Shown here piece by piece: positions 25,668 to 33,454 of a stretch of DNA of 64,000 bases. The stretch is taken from positions 10,334,001 to 10,398,000 of the forward strand of contig NZ_LT629758.1 of the NCBI RefSeq assembly GCF_900104725.1, in the 5' to 3' direction. A program made the position numbers and the translations under genes. Numbering within the stretch: the stretch's first letter is position 1; the number at the start of each line of letters is the position of its first letter. Under the pieces are notes generated by a model, which was given only the letters and a program-made list of their open reading frames with translations, did no database searches and was not told the DNA's origin. The stretch comes from Actinoplanes derwentensis (GTDB taxonomy: Bacteria > Actinomycetota > Actinomycetes > Mycobacteriales > Micromonosporaceae).

Positions 25668-26404
25668 GCGCGGCGAACCGGGTCGGCGTCGTGCGCGACG
25701 ACGACGGCGCCGGCGTTCTCGACGGCGTGCGGGTACAGCGCCAGCACCAGGCCTACCCCGAGCAGCAGGCCGACGAGCTGCGCAAAGACGAAGCCGGGCA
25801 ACGAAGCCGGCGCAATGCCGGCGAAGGTGTCGGTGAACGCGCGGCCGACGGTGACGGCCGGGTTCGCGAAGCTGGTGCTGCTGGTGAACCAGTAGGCGGC
25901 GCCGATGTACGCGCCGACGGCGGCCGGTGCGACGGAGGCCCGGCCGGACCGGACCAGCGCGGAGATCAGCAGGAGCAGGCCGACGACGGCGACGATCTCG
26001 CCGAGCCACAGGTGGCCGGCGGCGCGTTCTTTCGTCGACATCGTGACCGGGGCCAGGTCGAACATCAGGTTGGCCAGGATTGAACCGGCGATGGCACCGA
26101 GGGTCTGCGCGACGGCGTACCCGCCGAGGTCGGGGAGGGTGAGGCCGGTGCCGGTGCGGCGGCCGAGAAACCAGTCGGCGGCCGACACGACCGGGTTGAA
26201 GTGGGCGCCGGAGACCGGGCCGAAGGTCAGGATCAGCGCGCCGAGTGCGAACGCGGTCGCGACCGAGTTCTCCAGCAGCTGCAGGCCCACGTCATCGGGT
26301 GACAGCTCGACCGCCATGATGCCGGAGCCGACGACGGCGGTGACCAGCAGCGCGGTGCCGAGGAACTCGGCGAGCAGCCGCCGCCACAAAGTGATCTGGT
26401 GCAT
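25664..26404 (-). CDS. Aquaglyceroporin (MIP family), likely arsenite channel
   Basis: A 246-residue channel with six hydrophobic helices and the two half-helix motifs: NPV in GAHFNPVVS and NPA in FANPAVTVGRAF. Members located with arsC (AqpS type) let As(III) leave down its gradient after arsenate reduction. No Acr3 or ArsB efflux pump is present in this operon, which supports that role (inference from context). The start ATG is followed by a basic, Trp-containing N-terminus; the stop overlaps the next start. Confidence 0.88.
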   Translation of the reverse strand: MHQITLWRRLLAEFLGTALLVTAVVGSGIMAVELSPDDVGLQLLENSVATAFALGALILTFGPVSGAHFNPVVSAADWFLGRRTGTGLTLPDLGGYAVAQTLGAIAGSILANLMFDLAPVTMSTKERAAGHLWLGEIVAVVGLLLLISALVRSGRASVAPAAVGAYIGAAYWFTSSTSFANPAVTVGRAFTDTFAGIAPASLPGFVFAQLVGLLLGVGLVLALYPHAVENAGAVVVAHDADPVRRA

Positions 26405-26446
26405 GAGAGTGGTGTGACTCCGGGTCGTCTCGGTTGGATGGTGAGG

Positions 26447-27106
26447 TCAGCTGGCGGGGATGGCGAACTGGTCGAGCAGCGTGCGGACGCGGCGTTCGAG
26501 GTCGTCGCGGATCGGGCGGACCTGCTCCGGGGTGAGGCTGTCCGGGTCGGCGACCTCCCAGTTCTCGTACCGGGTGCCGGGGAAGACGGGGCAGGCGTCG
26601 CCGCAGCCCATGGCGATGACCACGTCGGCGGCGCGGACGATCTCGTCGGTCCACGGTTTGGGGTATTCGCCGGTGATGTCGATGCCGCGTTCGGCCATCG
26701 CGGTGATGGCGGCCGGGTTGATGGTGGTGCCGGGTTCGGAGCCGCCGGACCAGGCGACCGCCCGGTCGCCGGCCAGGGCGGTGAAGAAGCCCAGTGCCAT
26801 CTGGGAGCGGCCGGCGTTGTGGGTGCACAGGAACAGCACGACGGGTTTGCCGTCCTGGTGATGGCCTTCGACGCGGGCGAGGGCTTGCAGGCGCTGGCGG
26901 GCGAAGCGTTCGGCCAGCAGGGGCAGGTAGTTCGGCACGGTGTGGGCGGTGGCGAACTGGTCGTAGCTGGTGTGCAGGAACCGTTCGATGGTTTCGGGGC
27001 CGTAGAGGCCGGTGAACTCGCTGGCCAGCCGGACCGCGGCGGTCCGGAGAGCGAGGTCCTGGTCGATGGAGAGGTCGCGTAGCTCGGGGTGGGTCAGGTC
27101 AGCCAT
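26447..27106 (-). CDS. arsC: Arsenate reductase with N-terminal three-helix domain
   Basis: A 219-residue reductase. Residues 1-85 are a helical extension (SEFTGLYGPETIERFLHTSYD in outline, NYLPLLAERFARQRL) and the remainder a low-molecular-weight phosphatase-like ArsC: FLCTHNAGRSQM with CX5R, and MGCGDACPVFPGTRYENW. The start overlaps the ArsR-ArsC fusion by eight bases, indicating translational coupling. It closely resembles the downstream reductases, so the operon grew by duplication or assembly. Confidence 0.9.
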   Translation of the reverse strand: MADLTHPELRDLSIDQDLALRTAAVRLASEFTGLYGPETIERFLHTSYDQFATAHTVPNYLPLLAERFARQRLQALARVEGHHQDGKPVVLFLCTHNAGRSQMALGFFTALAGDRAVAWSGGSEPGTTINPAAITAMAERGIDITGEYPKPWTDEIVRAADVVIAMGCGDACPVFPGTRYENWEVADPDSLTPEQVRPIRDDLERRVRTLLDQFAIPAS

Positions 27107-27788
27107 GGTCGGCTCCGGTGGTGAGGGCGGGCGCGATCCGGTCGATGCGGTCGGCGAGGTCGGTGTAGGCGGCCTCGAACGCTTCGTCGGTGTCGACGCG
27201 GGCGGGGTCGGGCACGGACCAGTGCAGCCGGGGCCGGATCGGGCCGGTGAGGTCTTCGTGGGCGTTGTCGCAGACAGCGATGATCAGATCACCGGCACCG
27301 ACCACGTCGTCGACGTGGTCGGTGCCGGTCGGGTCGAGGGCCAGACCGTGTTCGTGGGCGACCCGCACCGCCCGGGGATGCACGCGCTGGGCGGGAACGG
27401 TGCCGGCGGAGGCGACCTGCCCGCCGATTCGATCCCGCCACAGGGCCGCGGCGAGCTGGGAGCGGGCGGAGTTGTGGGTGCAGACGAACACCACCCGCTG
27501 CCCGGCGTCGAGCCGTGGTGCGGTCAGCGTGGACAGCACCCTGGGAACGAGTTGCAGGTAGGTGCGGCGGCGATCGCCTTCGGAGCGGCTGCGCCTCAGC
27601 AGACCAGCTTCTTGCAGGACCTTGACGTGGTGGGCGACAAGGTTGGTGGGCATGGCGAGTTCGGCGGCGATCTCGCCGGGAGAGGCGTCGCCGAGGGTGA
27701 GCGCGTCGACGATCGCGAGGCGGGCGGGGTCACCGAGTGCAGCGTGGACTCGAGCCCGCGCCGTCAGGGACAAAATTTCAGCGTCCAT
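27099..27788 (-). CDS. ArsR repressor fused to an ArsC/LMW-phosphatase-like domain
   Basis: A 229-residue fusion. Residues 1-95 are an ArsR/SmtB winged helix (ALGDPARLAIVDALTLGD, then MPTNLVAHHVKVLQEAGLL). Residues 100-229 are an ArsC-like domain with CX5R in VFVCTHNSARSQL. No CxC metal site is visible in the helix-turn-helix, so the second domain may be the sensor (inference). The ATG abuts a perfect operator palindrome (27789-27810), so it probably autoregulates the five-gene ars operon. Starts further upstream would run through the promoter and are rejected. Confidence 0.88.
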   Translation of the reverse strand: MDAEILSLTARARVHAALGDPARLAIVDALTLGDASPGEIAAELAMPTNLVAHHVKVLQEAGLLRRSRSEGDRRRTYLQLVPRVLSTLTAPRLDAGQRVVFVCTHNSARSQLAAALWRDRIGGQVASAGTVPAQRVHPRAVRVAHEHGLALDPTGTDHVDDVVGAGDLIIAVCDNAHEDLTGPIRPRLHWSVPDPARVDTDEAFEAAYTDLADRIDRIAPALTTGADHG

Positions 27789-27826
27789 TGACTCAATTAT
27801 TACTGAGTCATTCTGGCTGGGCAAGC
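27789..27826 (-). promoter_or_regulatory. Leaderless ars promoter with ArsR operator
   Basis: On the minus strand TGACTCA - 8 bp - TGAGTCA (27789-27810) ends directly at the ATG. The spacer holds TAATAAT, a -10 element placed seven bases before the ATG, and TTGCCC lies 16 bp upstream of it. Transcription should start at or near the ATG, and repressor binding would cover the -10. Confidence 0.75.
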
Positions 27827-27894
27827 GAACGTCGGGTGAACACGGCGGCTGTGAGAAGTCGGTGGATCTGATCCGCGCAGCCCAGGAACGGTCT

Positions 27895-28145
27895 GGCAGG
27901 GCTGGCGCGAGAACCGCGGCCTGTGGTGGATCGCCGCCGGCGTGATGGTGCTCGGCGCGTACGGCTTCGTCGCGACCTTTCAACCGGATCCGAACTTCGG
28001 CCGGATCCTGGCCGCCTACGGCGGCGTCTTCGTCACCGGATCCCTGATCTGAGGCATGGTCGTGGACAGATTCCGCCCGGACCGGTGGGACCTGCTCGGC
28101 GTCGCCGTGATCATGTACGCCCCACGCGGCCCCGCCGCCTCCTGA
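27895..28145 (+). pseudogene. UPF0060/YnfA-family membrane protein remnant
   Basis: One frame reads [44 protein letters not shown], then an in-frame TGA where the family has Trp, then [20 protein letters not shown] and a short tail. The N-terminal two helices are missing. UPF0060 genes commonly sit in metal- and arsenic-resistance loci. Confidence 0.78.
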
Positions 28146-28226
28146 CCGAACCATCGCCCATCTGGACCACGGCGGCGACGCAGCCGGTCACGATGAGCGG
28201 GTTGCGCCTTCAGCGTTGCCAGCAGG

Positions 28227-28601
28227 TCAGGCGACCGCAGGCTCCTCCACGGCGAGCAGCGTGGCGAGCTGGCGCATCAGGCCCGGCCTGGCCCGGTAGT
28301 AGACCCAGCTGGCCCGGCGTTCGGCGTCCACCAGGCCGGCTTCTCGTAACACCTTCAGGTGATGCGAGATGGTGGTCCCGGAGAGCGTGAAGGCCGGAGT
28401 GAGGTCGCAGACGCAGATCTCCCCGCCGGGCGCCGACGCGATCATCGACATCAGCTGCAACCGGATCGGATCGCCCAGCGCTTTGAACGCCTGGGCGAGG
28501 ACTCCGGCGGCCTGCGCGGGCACCCGGTCCTGGGCCATCGGCGTGCAGCAGGGCACCGCGTCGAGGTCGATCGGCGGTGACGACACGGCTGGTTTCGACA
28601 T
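28227..28601 (-). CDS. arsR: ArsR-family arsenite-responsive repressor
   Basis: A 124-residue ArsR. The metal site CxC is in EICVCDLTP at the helix preceding the recognition helix (TTISHHLKVLREAGLV). An N-terminal CCTP adds two cysteines. Two cysteines in the helix plus one elsewhere is a classic As(III) trigger. The ATG at 28601 is chosen because longer frames run across the operator region. Divergent from the Cys-rich flavoprotein gene, with inverted repeats between, so it probably represses both. Confidence 0.87.
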   Translation of the reverse strand: MSKPAVSSPPIDLDAVPCCTPMAQDRVPAQAAGVLAQAFKALGDPIRLQLMSMIASAPGGEICVCDLTPAFTLSGTTISHHLKVLREAGLVDAERRASWVYYRARPGLMRQLATLLAVEEPAVA

Positions 28602-28675
28602 GCGTCGAGGTTGACAGATGTCGAACCCGCATGCAAGGTGACTTCGACAAGCTTCGGATTCGACAAACCTCGAAT
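28592..28675. promoter_or_regulatory. ArsR operator region between arsR and the flavoprotein gene
   Basis: A perfect repeat ATTCGA - 6 bp - TCGAAT lies at 28658-28675. A related TTCGA - 6 bp - TCGA at 28594-28608 covers the arsR start codon, and further TTCGACAA / TCGAA half-sites lie between (28621-28625 and 28643-28650). The clustering fits an ArsR operator shared by divergent promoters. Confidence 0.6.
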
Positions 28676-28736
28676 CCGGGTACGGCGGATCCCGCCGATC
28701 CGCTCTCCTACTCGAACTCACCGAGGAGTCCCCGCC

Positions 28737-30494
28737 ATGAGTAGCGACGCTTCCACCACGGCCACCGCCGGGCAGGACCCGTGCTGCGGCACCGCCGAAG
28801 CCGCAGCCCAGGCCGACGCCTGCTGCGCCCCGGCCGCCAAGACCGAAGCGGTCGCCGACGGCGCGAGCTGTTGCGTACCGACCGCTCAAGCCGCGCCGGC
28901 CGAGACACGAGAGGCCGGTTGCTGCGGCCCGGCCGGCACCACCAGCGCCGGGGAACTGCTGCCCACGCCTGCCGCCCCTCCGGCCCCGGTCGCTGGCGGT
29001 CAGCCGGAGCAGTCGCCGGTCGTGGTGATCGGCGCCGGACCGGTCGGTATGGCCGCTGCCGCCCACCTGCATGAGCAGGGTTTGCCGTTCCTGGTCCTGG
29101 AAGCCGGTGACCAGGTCGGCGCGTCGGTGCGGCAGTGGGCGCACGTCGGCCTGTTCAGCCCGTGGCGCTACGACATCGACACCGCCGCCCGCAGGCTGCT
29201 CGACGCCGTAGGTTGGGCCGCACCCGACGATGAAACCCTGCCCACCGGCGGCCAGCTTCTCGAGGACTACCTCCAGCCCCTCGCGAAGCTCCCCGAGATC
29301 GCCGCGCACCTGCGGTTCAACGTCACGGTGACCGCGATCAGCCGGGTCGGCGCCGACCGGGTCCGCACCGCCGGCCGCGCCGACCTGCCGTTCGTGATCC
29401 GTCTCGCCGACGGCACCGAGATCACCGCCAGCGCGATCATCGACGCGTCCGGCACTTGGCGCACCCCCAACCCCCTCGGCGCCAACGGCCTGCCCGCCCA
29501 CGGCGAACCCGACACCGCCGCGCTGATCGACCATGCCCTGCCCGACGTGCTCAGCGCCGACCGCGACGCCCACGCCGGGAAACACACCATCGTCGTCGGC
29601 TCCGGGCACTCCGCCGCGAACACCCTGCTCGACCTGGCCCGCCTCGCCGAGACCACCACCGGCACCCGGATCACCTGGGCCGTGCGCGGCGGGTCCGCCA
29701 GCCGCGCGTTCGGCGGCGAGGACGCCGACGAACTACCCGCCCGCGGCGCCCTCGGCAGCGGCCTGCGCATGCTGGTCGACTCCGGCCAGGTCACCCTGGT
29801 CACCGGCTTCGGCGTCCACACCGTCCGCCGTACCAGCGACGGCATCGAGCTGATCGCCGCCGACGGCCGCACGCTGACCGCCGACCGGGCCGTGTCGGCC
29901 ACCGGCTTCCGACCCGACCACGGCATCGCCTCCGAACTGCGCCTGGACCTCGACCCGATCCTGGGCTGCACCCGCACCCTCGCCGACCTGATCGACCCCA
30001 ACGAGCACTCCTGCGGCACCGTCACCCCGCACGGCTACCGCGAACTCGGCCAGCCCGAACCCAACTACTACGCCGTCGGCATGAAGTCCTACGGACGCGC
30101 CCCGACCTTCCTGATGGCCACCGGCTACGAGCAGGTCCGTTCCATCGCCGCCGCCCTCGCCGGTGACTTCGAAGCCGCCGACGACGTGCAGCTCGACCTG
30201 CCCGAAACCGGGGTGTGCAGCACCAACCTCGTCGCGGAGAACGCCGCCCGGGAGATCGCCGCCCGCTTCGGCCTGACCCCCGACGTCCCGATCGCCCTTG
30301 CCGCCGCCACCATGGCACTACTCCCGGCAGCGGCCAGCACCAGCGACGCGGTCCGGGCCGCCGCCGCACAGATCGGCCTCGACCCGGAGACCGCCTTGCA
30401 GATCGCGGCACTGACCGAACAGCCCGGCGCCCTGCCCAGCGTCGCCGGACTGATCAGCCTCACCTCATCCGACGGCGGTAGCTGCTGCGCGTGA
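28737..30494 (+). CDS. FAD-dependent oxidoreductase with Cys-Cys-rich N-terminus
   Basis: A 585-residue flavoprotein. The FAD motif GAGPVGMAAAAHL starts near residue 100, and an NAD(P) motif GSGHSAANTLL lies near 285, with the ATGF-type motif SATGFRPDHG near 390. This is the layout of flavin monooxygenases or ArsO-like proteins. The first ~65 residues carry four CC pairs (DPCCG, DACCA, ASCCV, AGCCG) and the C-terminus is GSCCA. The paired cysteines suggest soft-metal (arsenite) binding. A GAGGAG site eight bases upstream sets the ATG. Divergent from arsR. Confidence 0.8.
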   Translation: MSSDASTTATAGQDPCCGTAEAAAQADACCAPAAKTEAVADGASCCVPTAQAAPAETREAGCCGPAGTTSAGELLPTPAAPPAPVAGGQPEQSPVVVIGAGPVGMAAAAHLHEQGLPFLVLEAGDQVGASVRQWAHVGLFSPWRYDIDTAARRLLDAVGWAAPDDETLPTGGQLLEDYLQPLAKLPEIAAHLRFNVTVTAISRVGADRVRTAGRADLPFVIRLADGTEITASAIIDASGTWRTPNPLGANGLPAHGEPDTAALIDHALPDVLSADRDAHAGKHTIVVGSGHSAANTLLDLARLAETTTGTRITWAVRGGSASRAFGGEDADELPARGALGSGLRMLVDSGQVTLVTGFGVHTVRRTSDGIELIAADGRTLTADRAVSATGFRPDHGIASELRLDLDPILGCTRTLADLIDPNEHSCGTVTPHGYRELGQPEPNYYAVGMKSYGRAPTFLMATGYEQVRSIAAALAGDFEAADDVQLDLPETGVCSTNLVAENAAREIAARFGLTPDVPIALAAATMALLPAAASTSDAVRAAAAQIGLDPETALQIAALTEQPGALPSVAGLISLTSSDGGSCCA

Positions 30495-30562
30495 GCTCAC
30501 CCACCCGCACCACGATGCCCGCCGGCCAGCAGGCCGGCGGGCATCACACACTCCTCACCGCG

Positions 30563-30691
30563 TTCGCAGTCACCCGCAGCCTGGACCCGACCGGAGCCGG
30601 CCGTACACGATGGACGATGCGGTGGAAACCTGCCATCGATGCCTTCGCCATCACCTTCAGTGACCGATGGCCAGGAGCCGAGACCTACTAA
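30563..30691 (+). pseudogene. C-terminal fragment of a mutator-type (IS256-like) transposase
   Basis: The frame ending at 30691 reads TRSLDPTGAGRTRWTMRWKP then AIDAFAITFSDRWPGAETY, matching my recollection of mutator-family transposase C-termini. No start or catalytic core is present. Confidence 0.5.
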
Positions 30692-30737
30692 CGAGAACGC
30701 CAAAAACACCGCTCGTGGTACACGCCCCCCGCCCGGC

Positions 30738-30980
30738 TCAGGCGGCTGCGGTGGTCAGCAGATCACGGAGTTGAGCCGCTGTGGGGATTCGTCCGGCGAG
30801 AACGACGCGGTCATCAACGACCAGGGCGGGTGTGCTCATCACACCGTAGCCGGCGATGGTGGGATAGTCGGTCACGCTCCTGACCTGGGCCGTCAGGTTC
30901 AGGTCAGCGATCGCGGCGCGGGTGAGTTTTTCGAGCGTGTGGCAATTGGCACAGCCGGGTCCGAGGATCTTGATGAACAT
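30738..30980 (-). CDS. Small redox-active thioredoxin-family protein
   Basis: An 80-residue thioredoxin-like protein with a CxxC site (Cys10 and Cys13 in GPGCANCHTLEKL) and the cis-Pro loop STPALVVDDRVV. Such proteins occur next to UPF0718 permeases, as here: the permease stop lies 13 bp upstream in the same direction. It may shuttle thiol electrons or bind metal for that permease (inference). ATG 30980 is preceded by AAAGGCAGGG. Confidence 0.83.
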   Translation of the reverse strand: MFIKILGPGCANCHTLEKLTRAAIADLNLTAQVRSVTDYPTIAGYGVMSTPALVVDDRVVLAGRIPTAAQLRDLLTTAAA

Positions 30981-30993
30981 GATGCCCTGCCTT

Positions 30994-32058
30994 TCAGAGG
31001 ATGGCATTGAACAGGTAGCCGGTGGCCACGATGCCGGTGGCGACCACGCCGACGAAGGCGGCCAGCAGCGGTGGCTTGAGGACCCGCCGCAGCAGGATCA
31101 GCTCGGGTAGCGAGAGCGCGACGACGCTCATCATGAACGCGAGCACGGTGCCGATCGCCATGCCTTTGGCGTAAAGGACCTCTACCAGCGGAAGGATGCC
31201 GGCGGCGTTGGAGTACAGCGGCACCCCGATCGCCACGGCGACCAGTGGGCCGAACGGGTTGTCCGGTCCGGCGACGCGGGTGAAGAAGTCCGCCGGTGCC
31301 CAGCCGTGGATCACCGCGCCCAGCCCGATACCTATGAGCAGGTACGGCCACACCTTCCGCAGGATCGTGGCCACTTCCTCGCGGCCCATCACCAAACGGT
31401 CCGACCAGGTCAGCCGCTGTCCGGCAACGACGGCCGCGCCGCGCAGGGTGGTCTGGTAGACGAAGTCCTCCACCCAGCGGGACGGGCTGACCCGGCCGAG
31501 GACGTATCCGGCGACGGTGGCGATCATCAGTCCGGAGAGCACATAGAGGACGGCGATCCGGGCGCCGAACATGCCGTAGAGCAGCACCACTGCGACCTCG
31601 TTGATGAGCGGGCTGGCGATCAGGAACGACAGGGTGACACCGAGGGGCACACCGGCGGCGACGAAACCGATGAACGCCGGCACCGCCGAACACGAACAGA
31701 ACGGGGTGGCGACACCCAGCCCGGCGGCGGCCAGATTCGCCACTCCCTCACGGCGCCCACCCAGCAGCGCACGGGTGCGCTCCAGGCTCAGGTACGAACG
31801 GGCGATCGTGACCACGAAGATGATGCCGGCCAGTAGCAGCACGATCTTGACGCTGTCGTAGAAGAAGAAATGCACACCTGAGCCCAGCCGGGAGCCGGCG
31901 TCCAGCCGCAGCCAGTCGTAGACGACAAGGTCCCACCACGGCCGGTTCAGCTGATAGGCGACCAGCCACAAGCCGGCCACGGCAGCCAGCGTCGCGCCCT
32001 GCACAGCAGGACGGCGCCAACCGCCCACCGCCGGTGCGGGAATCGATCCGCTGAGCAT
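30994..32058 (-). CDS. UPF0718/DUF318 permease (ArsP-like)
   Basis: A 354-residue membrane protein with about eight or nine hydrophobic segments. The family signature ATPFCSCSAVPAFIGF is present in the first half, with a second similar half (GVPLYSNAAGILPLVEVL). ArsP members export trivalent organoarsenicals; others are of unknown function. ATG 32058 overlaps the arsR-type gene stop by ATGA and has GGGAG upstream. Forms an operon with the regulator and the small thioredoxin. Confidence 0.87.
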   Translation of the reverse strand: MLSGSIPAPAVGGWRRPAVQGATLAAVAGLWLVAYQLNRPWWDLVVYDWLRLDAGSRLGSGVHFFFYDSVKIVLLLAGIIFVVTIARSYLSLERTRALLGGRREGVANLAAAGLGVATPFCSCSAVPAFIGFVAAGVPLGVTLSFLIASPLINEVAVVLLYGMFGARIAVLYVLSGLMIATVAGYVLGRVSPSRWVEDFVYQTTLRGAAVVAGQRLTWSDRLVMGREEVATILRKVWPYLLIGIGLGAVIHGWAPADFFTRVAGPDNPFGPLVAVAIGVPLYSNAAGILPLVEVLYAKGMAIGTVLAFMMSVVALSLPELILLRRVLKPPLLAAFVGVVATGIVATGYLFNAIL

Positions 32059-32360
32059 CACGGTCTCCCGGGAAAAGTGGGAAGAGCGGCCGCGAGCCGG
32101 TCGGCCGCACTGTCGGCGATGGCGTAGTCGATCCACCGACCCCGCCGCCGGGCGCTCACCAGGCCTGCCTCACGCAGCACTTTGAGGTGGTACGACAGCA
32201 GATTCGCTGCTACCGCCGCGACCGGCCGCAGATCGCACACACACCGGGTCCGGCCGTCGGCCAGGTGGGTGAGTAGCCGCCACCGCACCGGGTCGGCGAC
32301 CACACCCAGCAGTGCCGACGATTCGATCGCGTTTGCTGCAATCGCCGTTGAAGTGTTCAC
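32058..32360 (-). CDS. ArsR-family metal-responsive repressor
   Basis: About 100 residues from GTG 32360. The winged helix is clear (VVADPVRWRLLTHLADG, then ANLLSYHLKVLREAGLV), and the sensor-type CxC is in TRCVCDLRPV. Two tandem GTG codons (32363 and 32360) follow a GAGGTG, too close for an ideal ribosome site, so the start is uncertain; the upstream DNA is transposase debris, so the native promoter may be lost or replaced. Co-transcribed with the permease and thioredoxin genes. Confidence 0.82.
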   Translation of the reverse strand: MNTSTAIAANAIESSALLGVVADPVRWRLLTHLADGRTRCVCDLRPVAAVAANLLSYHLKVLREAGLVSARRRGRWIDYAIADSAADRLAAALPTFPGRP

Positions 32361-32439
32361 CACCTCAGCGTCCGCCGGGTCCTCACGTCCCGCGCAGAGT
32401 CCGCCGACCCGATTGAGAGGGACCTGCGGGCCGAGCGAG

Positions 32440-32810
32440 GAAAGGCGGCCCGGAACATGGCCCATGCGATCGCCGCGGAAGCCGAGCCAGGTGCTGAGTT
32501 GGTATTGCAGGTGCCGTAGGACGGCGTAGAGGCTCAAGGTTGCCCTGCTGCTGTGGGGTCGGTAGCCGCGTAGCCGGGTGAGGAAAAGCTGAGCAGCGGT
32601 GGCGAGGGTGACATGGCGGTGCCAGCCGATCCAGGAACGGCCCTCGAAGTGGTAAAGGCCGATGCCAGTTTGAGCTCGCGATAGTCGTGCTCGATGCGCC
32701 AGCGGCTTTCGCGCGCTGGACCATGTCGCTCAGTTCGGTGTCGGCGGGTAGGCCGGACAGCCAGTAGTCGGTGGGTTCTTCTCCCGCCTTGACCGGCCGG
32801 ACCACGGACG
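32440..32810 (-). pseudogene. IS701-type transposase C-terminal remnant
   Basis: Reading leftward in changing frames: DYWLSGLPADTELSDMVQRAK, then RWRIEHDYRELK (the conserved Glu-helix of IS4/IS701 transposases), then SLYAVLRHLQYQLSTWLGF. Frameshifts and missing N-terminus show decay. It sits between a truncated reductase gene and arsR. Confidence 0.65.
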
Positions 32811-32825
32811 GCAACCAGCCGTTCA

Positions 32826-32983
32826 GCCCGGAGAGCCTGCGTGGCCTGGTACCCGACCTCGCCGAGCGCGACGTCTACCTGTGCGGACCTGTCGCCATGG
32901 CCACCACTGTGCAGCGCAGCCTCCGCGCGTTGTGGGTGCCGGCCCGTCAGCGGCACATCGAGGCGTTCCGCTTGGGCGTCTGA
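32826..32983 (+). pseudogene. C-terminal fragment of a ferredoxin-reductase-like flavoprotein
   Basis: The frame ending at 32983 reads LVPDLAERDVYLCGPVAMAT then a tail PARQRHIEAFRLGV. This is the conserved NAD(P)-domain end (YLCGP) of FNR-type or ferric reductases. The N-terminal part is replaced by the IS701 remnant. Confidence 0.65.
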
Positions 32984-32986
32984 CAA

Positions 32987-33306
32987 TCAGCCGAGACGGT
33001 GCAGGAGTGGTCGACGTGGCGCCCGATCGCGTCGAAACCGGCCTGCTCGGCGGTGTACCCGGCCTCCGAGGCGAGAGCCCGCGCCCGCTCGGGTTCGCCG
33101 GTGGCGAGCAGTTCGGCGTAAGTCAGCTGGGTGCGGGCGACTAACAGTGGAGCGCGAAGGCGGCGGTTGGCGGCGAGAGCGATGCCGGCGGCCTGCTCGC
33201 GCCAGTTGTGCAGGATCGGCGCCATGCGGGCCGCGGGCTCGGTGAAGGTGAGACGGTGGCAGACCTCGGCCCACAGCATCAGGGCGGTCGACCAGACCGG
33301 CCTCAT
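32987..33306 (-). pseudogene. Fragment of a large TPR/LuxR-type regulator
   Basis: About 95 residues (MLWAEVCHRLTFTEPAARMA, RLRAPLLVARTQLTYAELL) look like the helical C-terminal part of ATPase-TPR regulators. The middle appears deleted and no helix-turn-helix or start is present. Confidence 0.45.
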
Positions 33307-33366
33307 GATCCGGGCCAGGATCCGCGAGTGATGCCGGCGTGATCGCCTGAACGGTTTGAGGAACTA

Positions 33367-33411
33367 AGCAGCGTAGGGGACACCGACGATAGCGGTGTCC
33401 CCTACGCTGCT
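33367..33411 (-). terminator. Strong hairpin terminator downstream of lgt
   Basis: A 19-bp perfect stem (AGCAGCGTAGGGGACACCG and its complement) with a 7-nt loop lies 44 bp after the lgt stop. No U-tract follows on the minus strand, but the stem is very stable; it could act from either side. Confidence 0.65.
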
Positions 33412-33454
33412 TCGCATCGTCTCCCTTGGAAGACCGGGTGGTGCGCCCTTGCTG

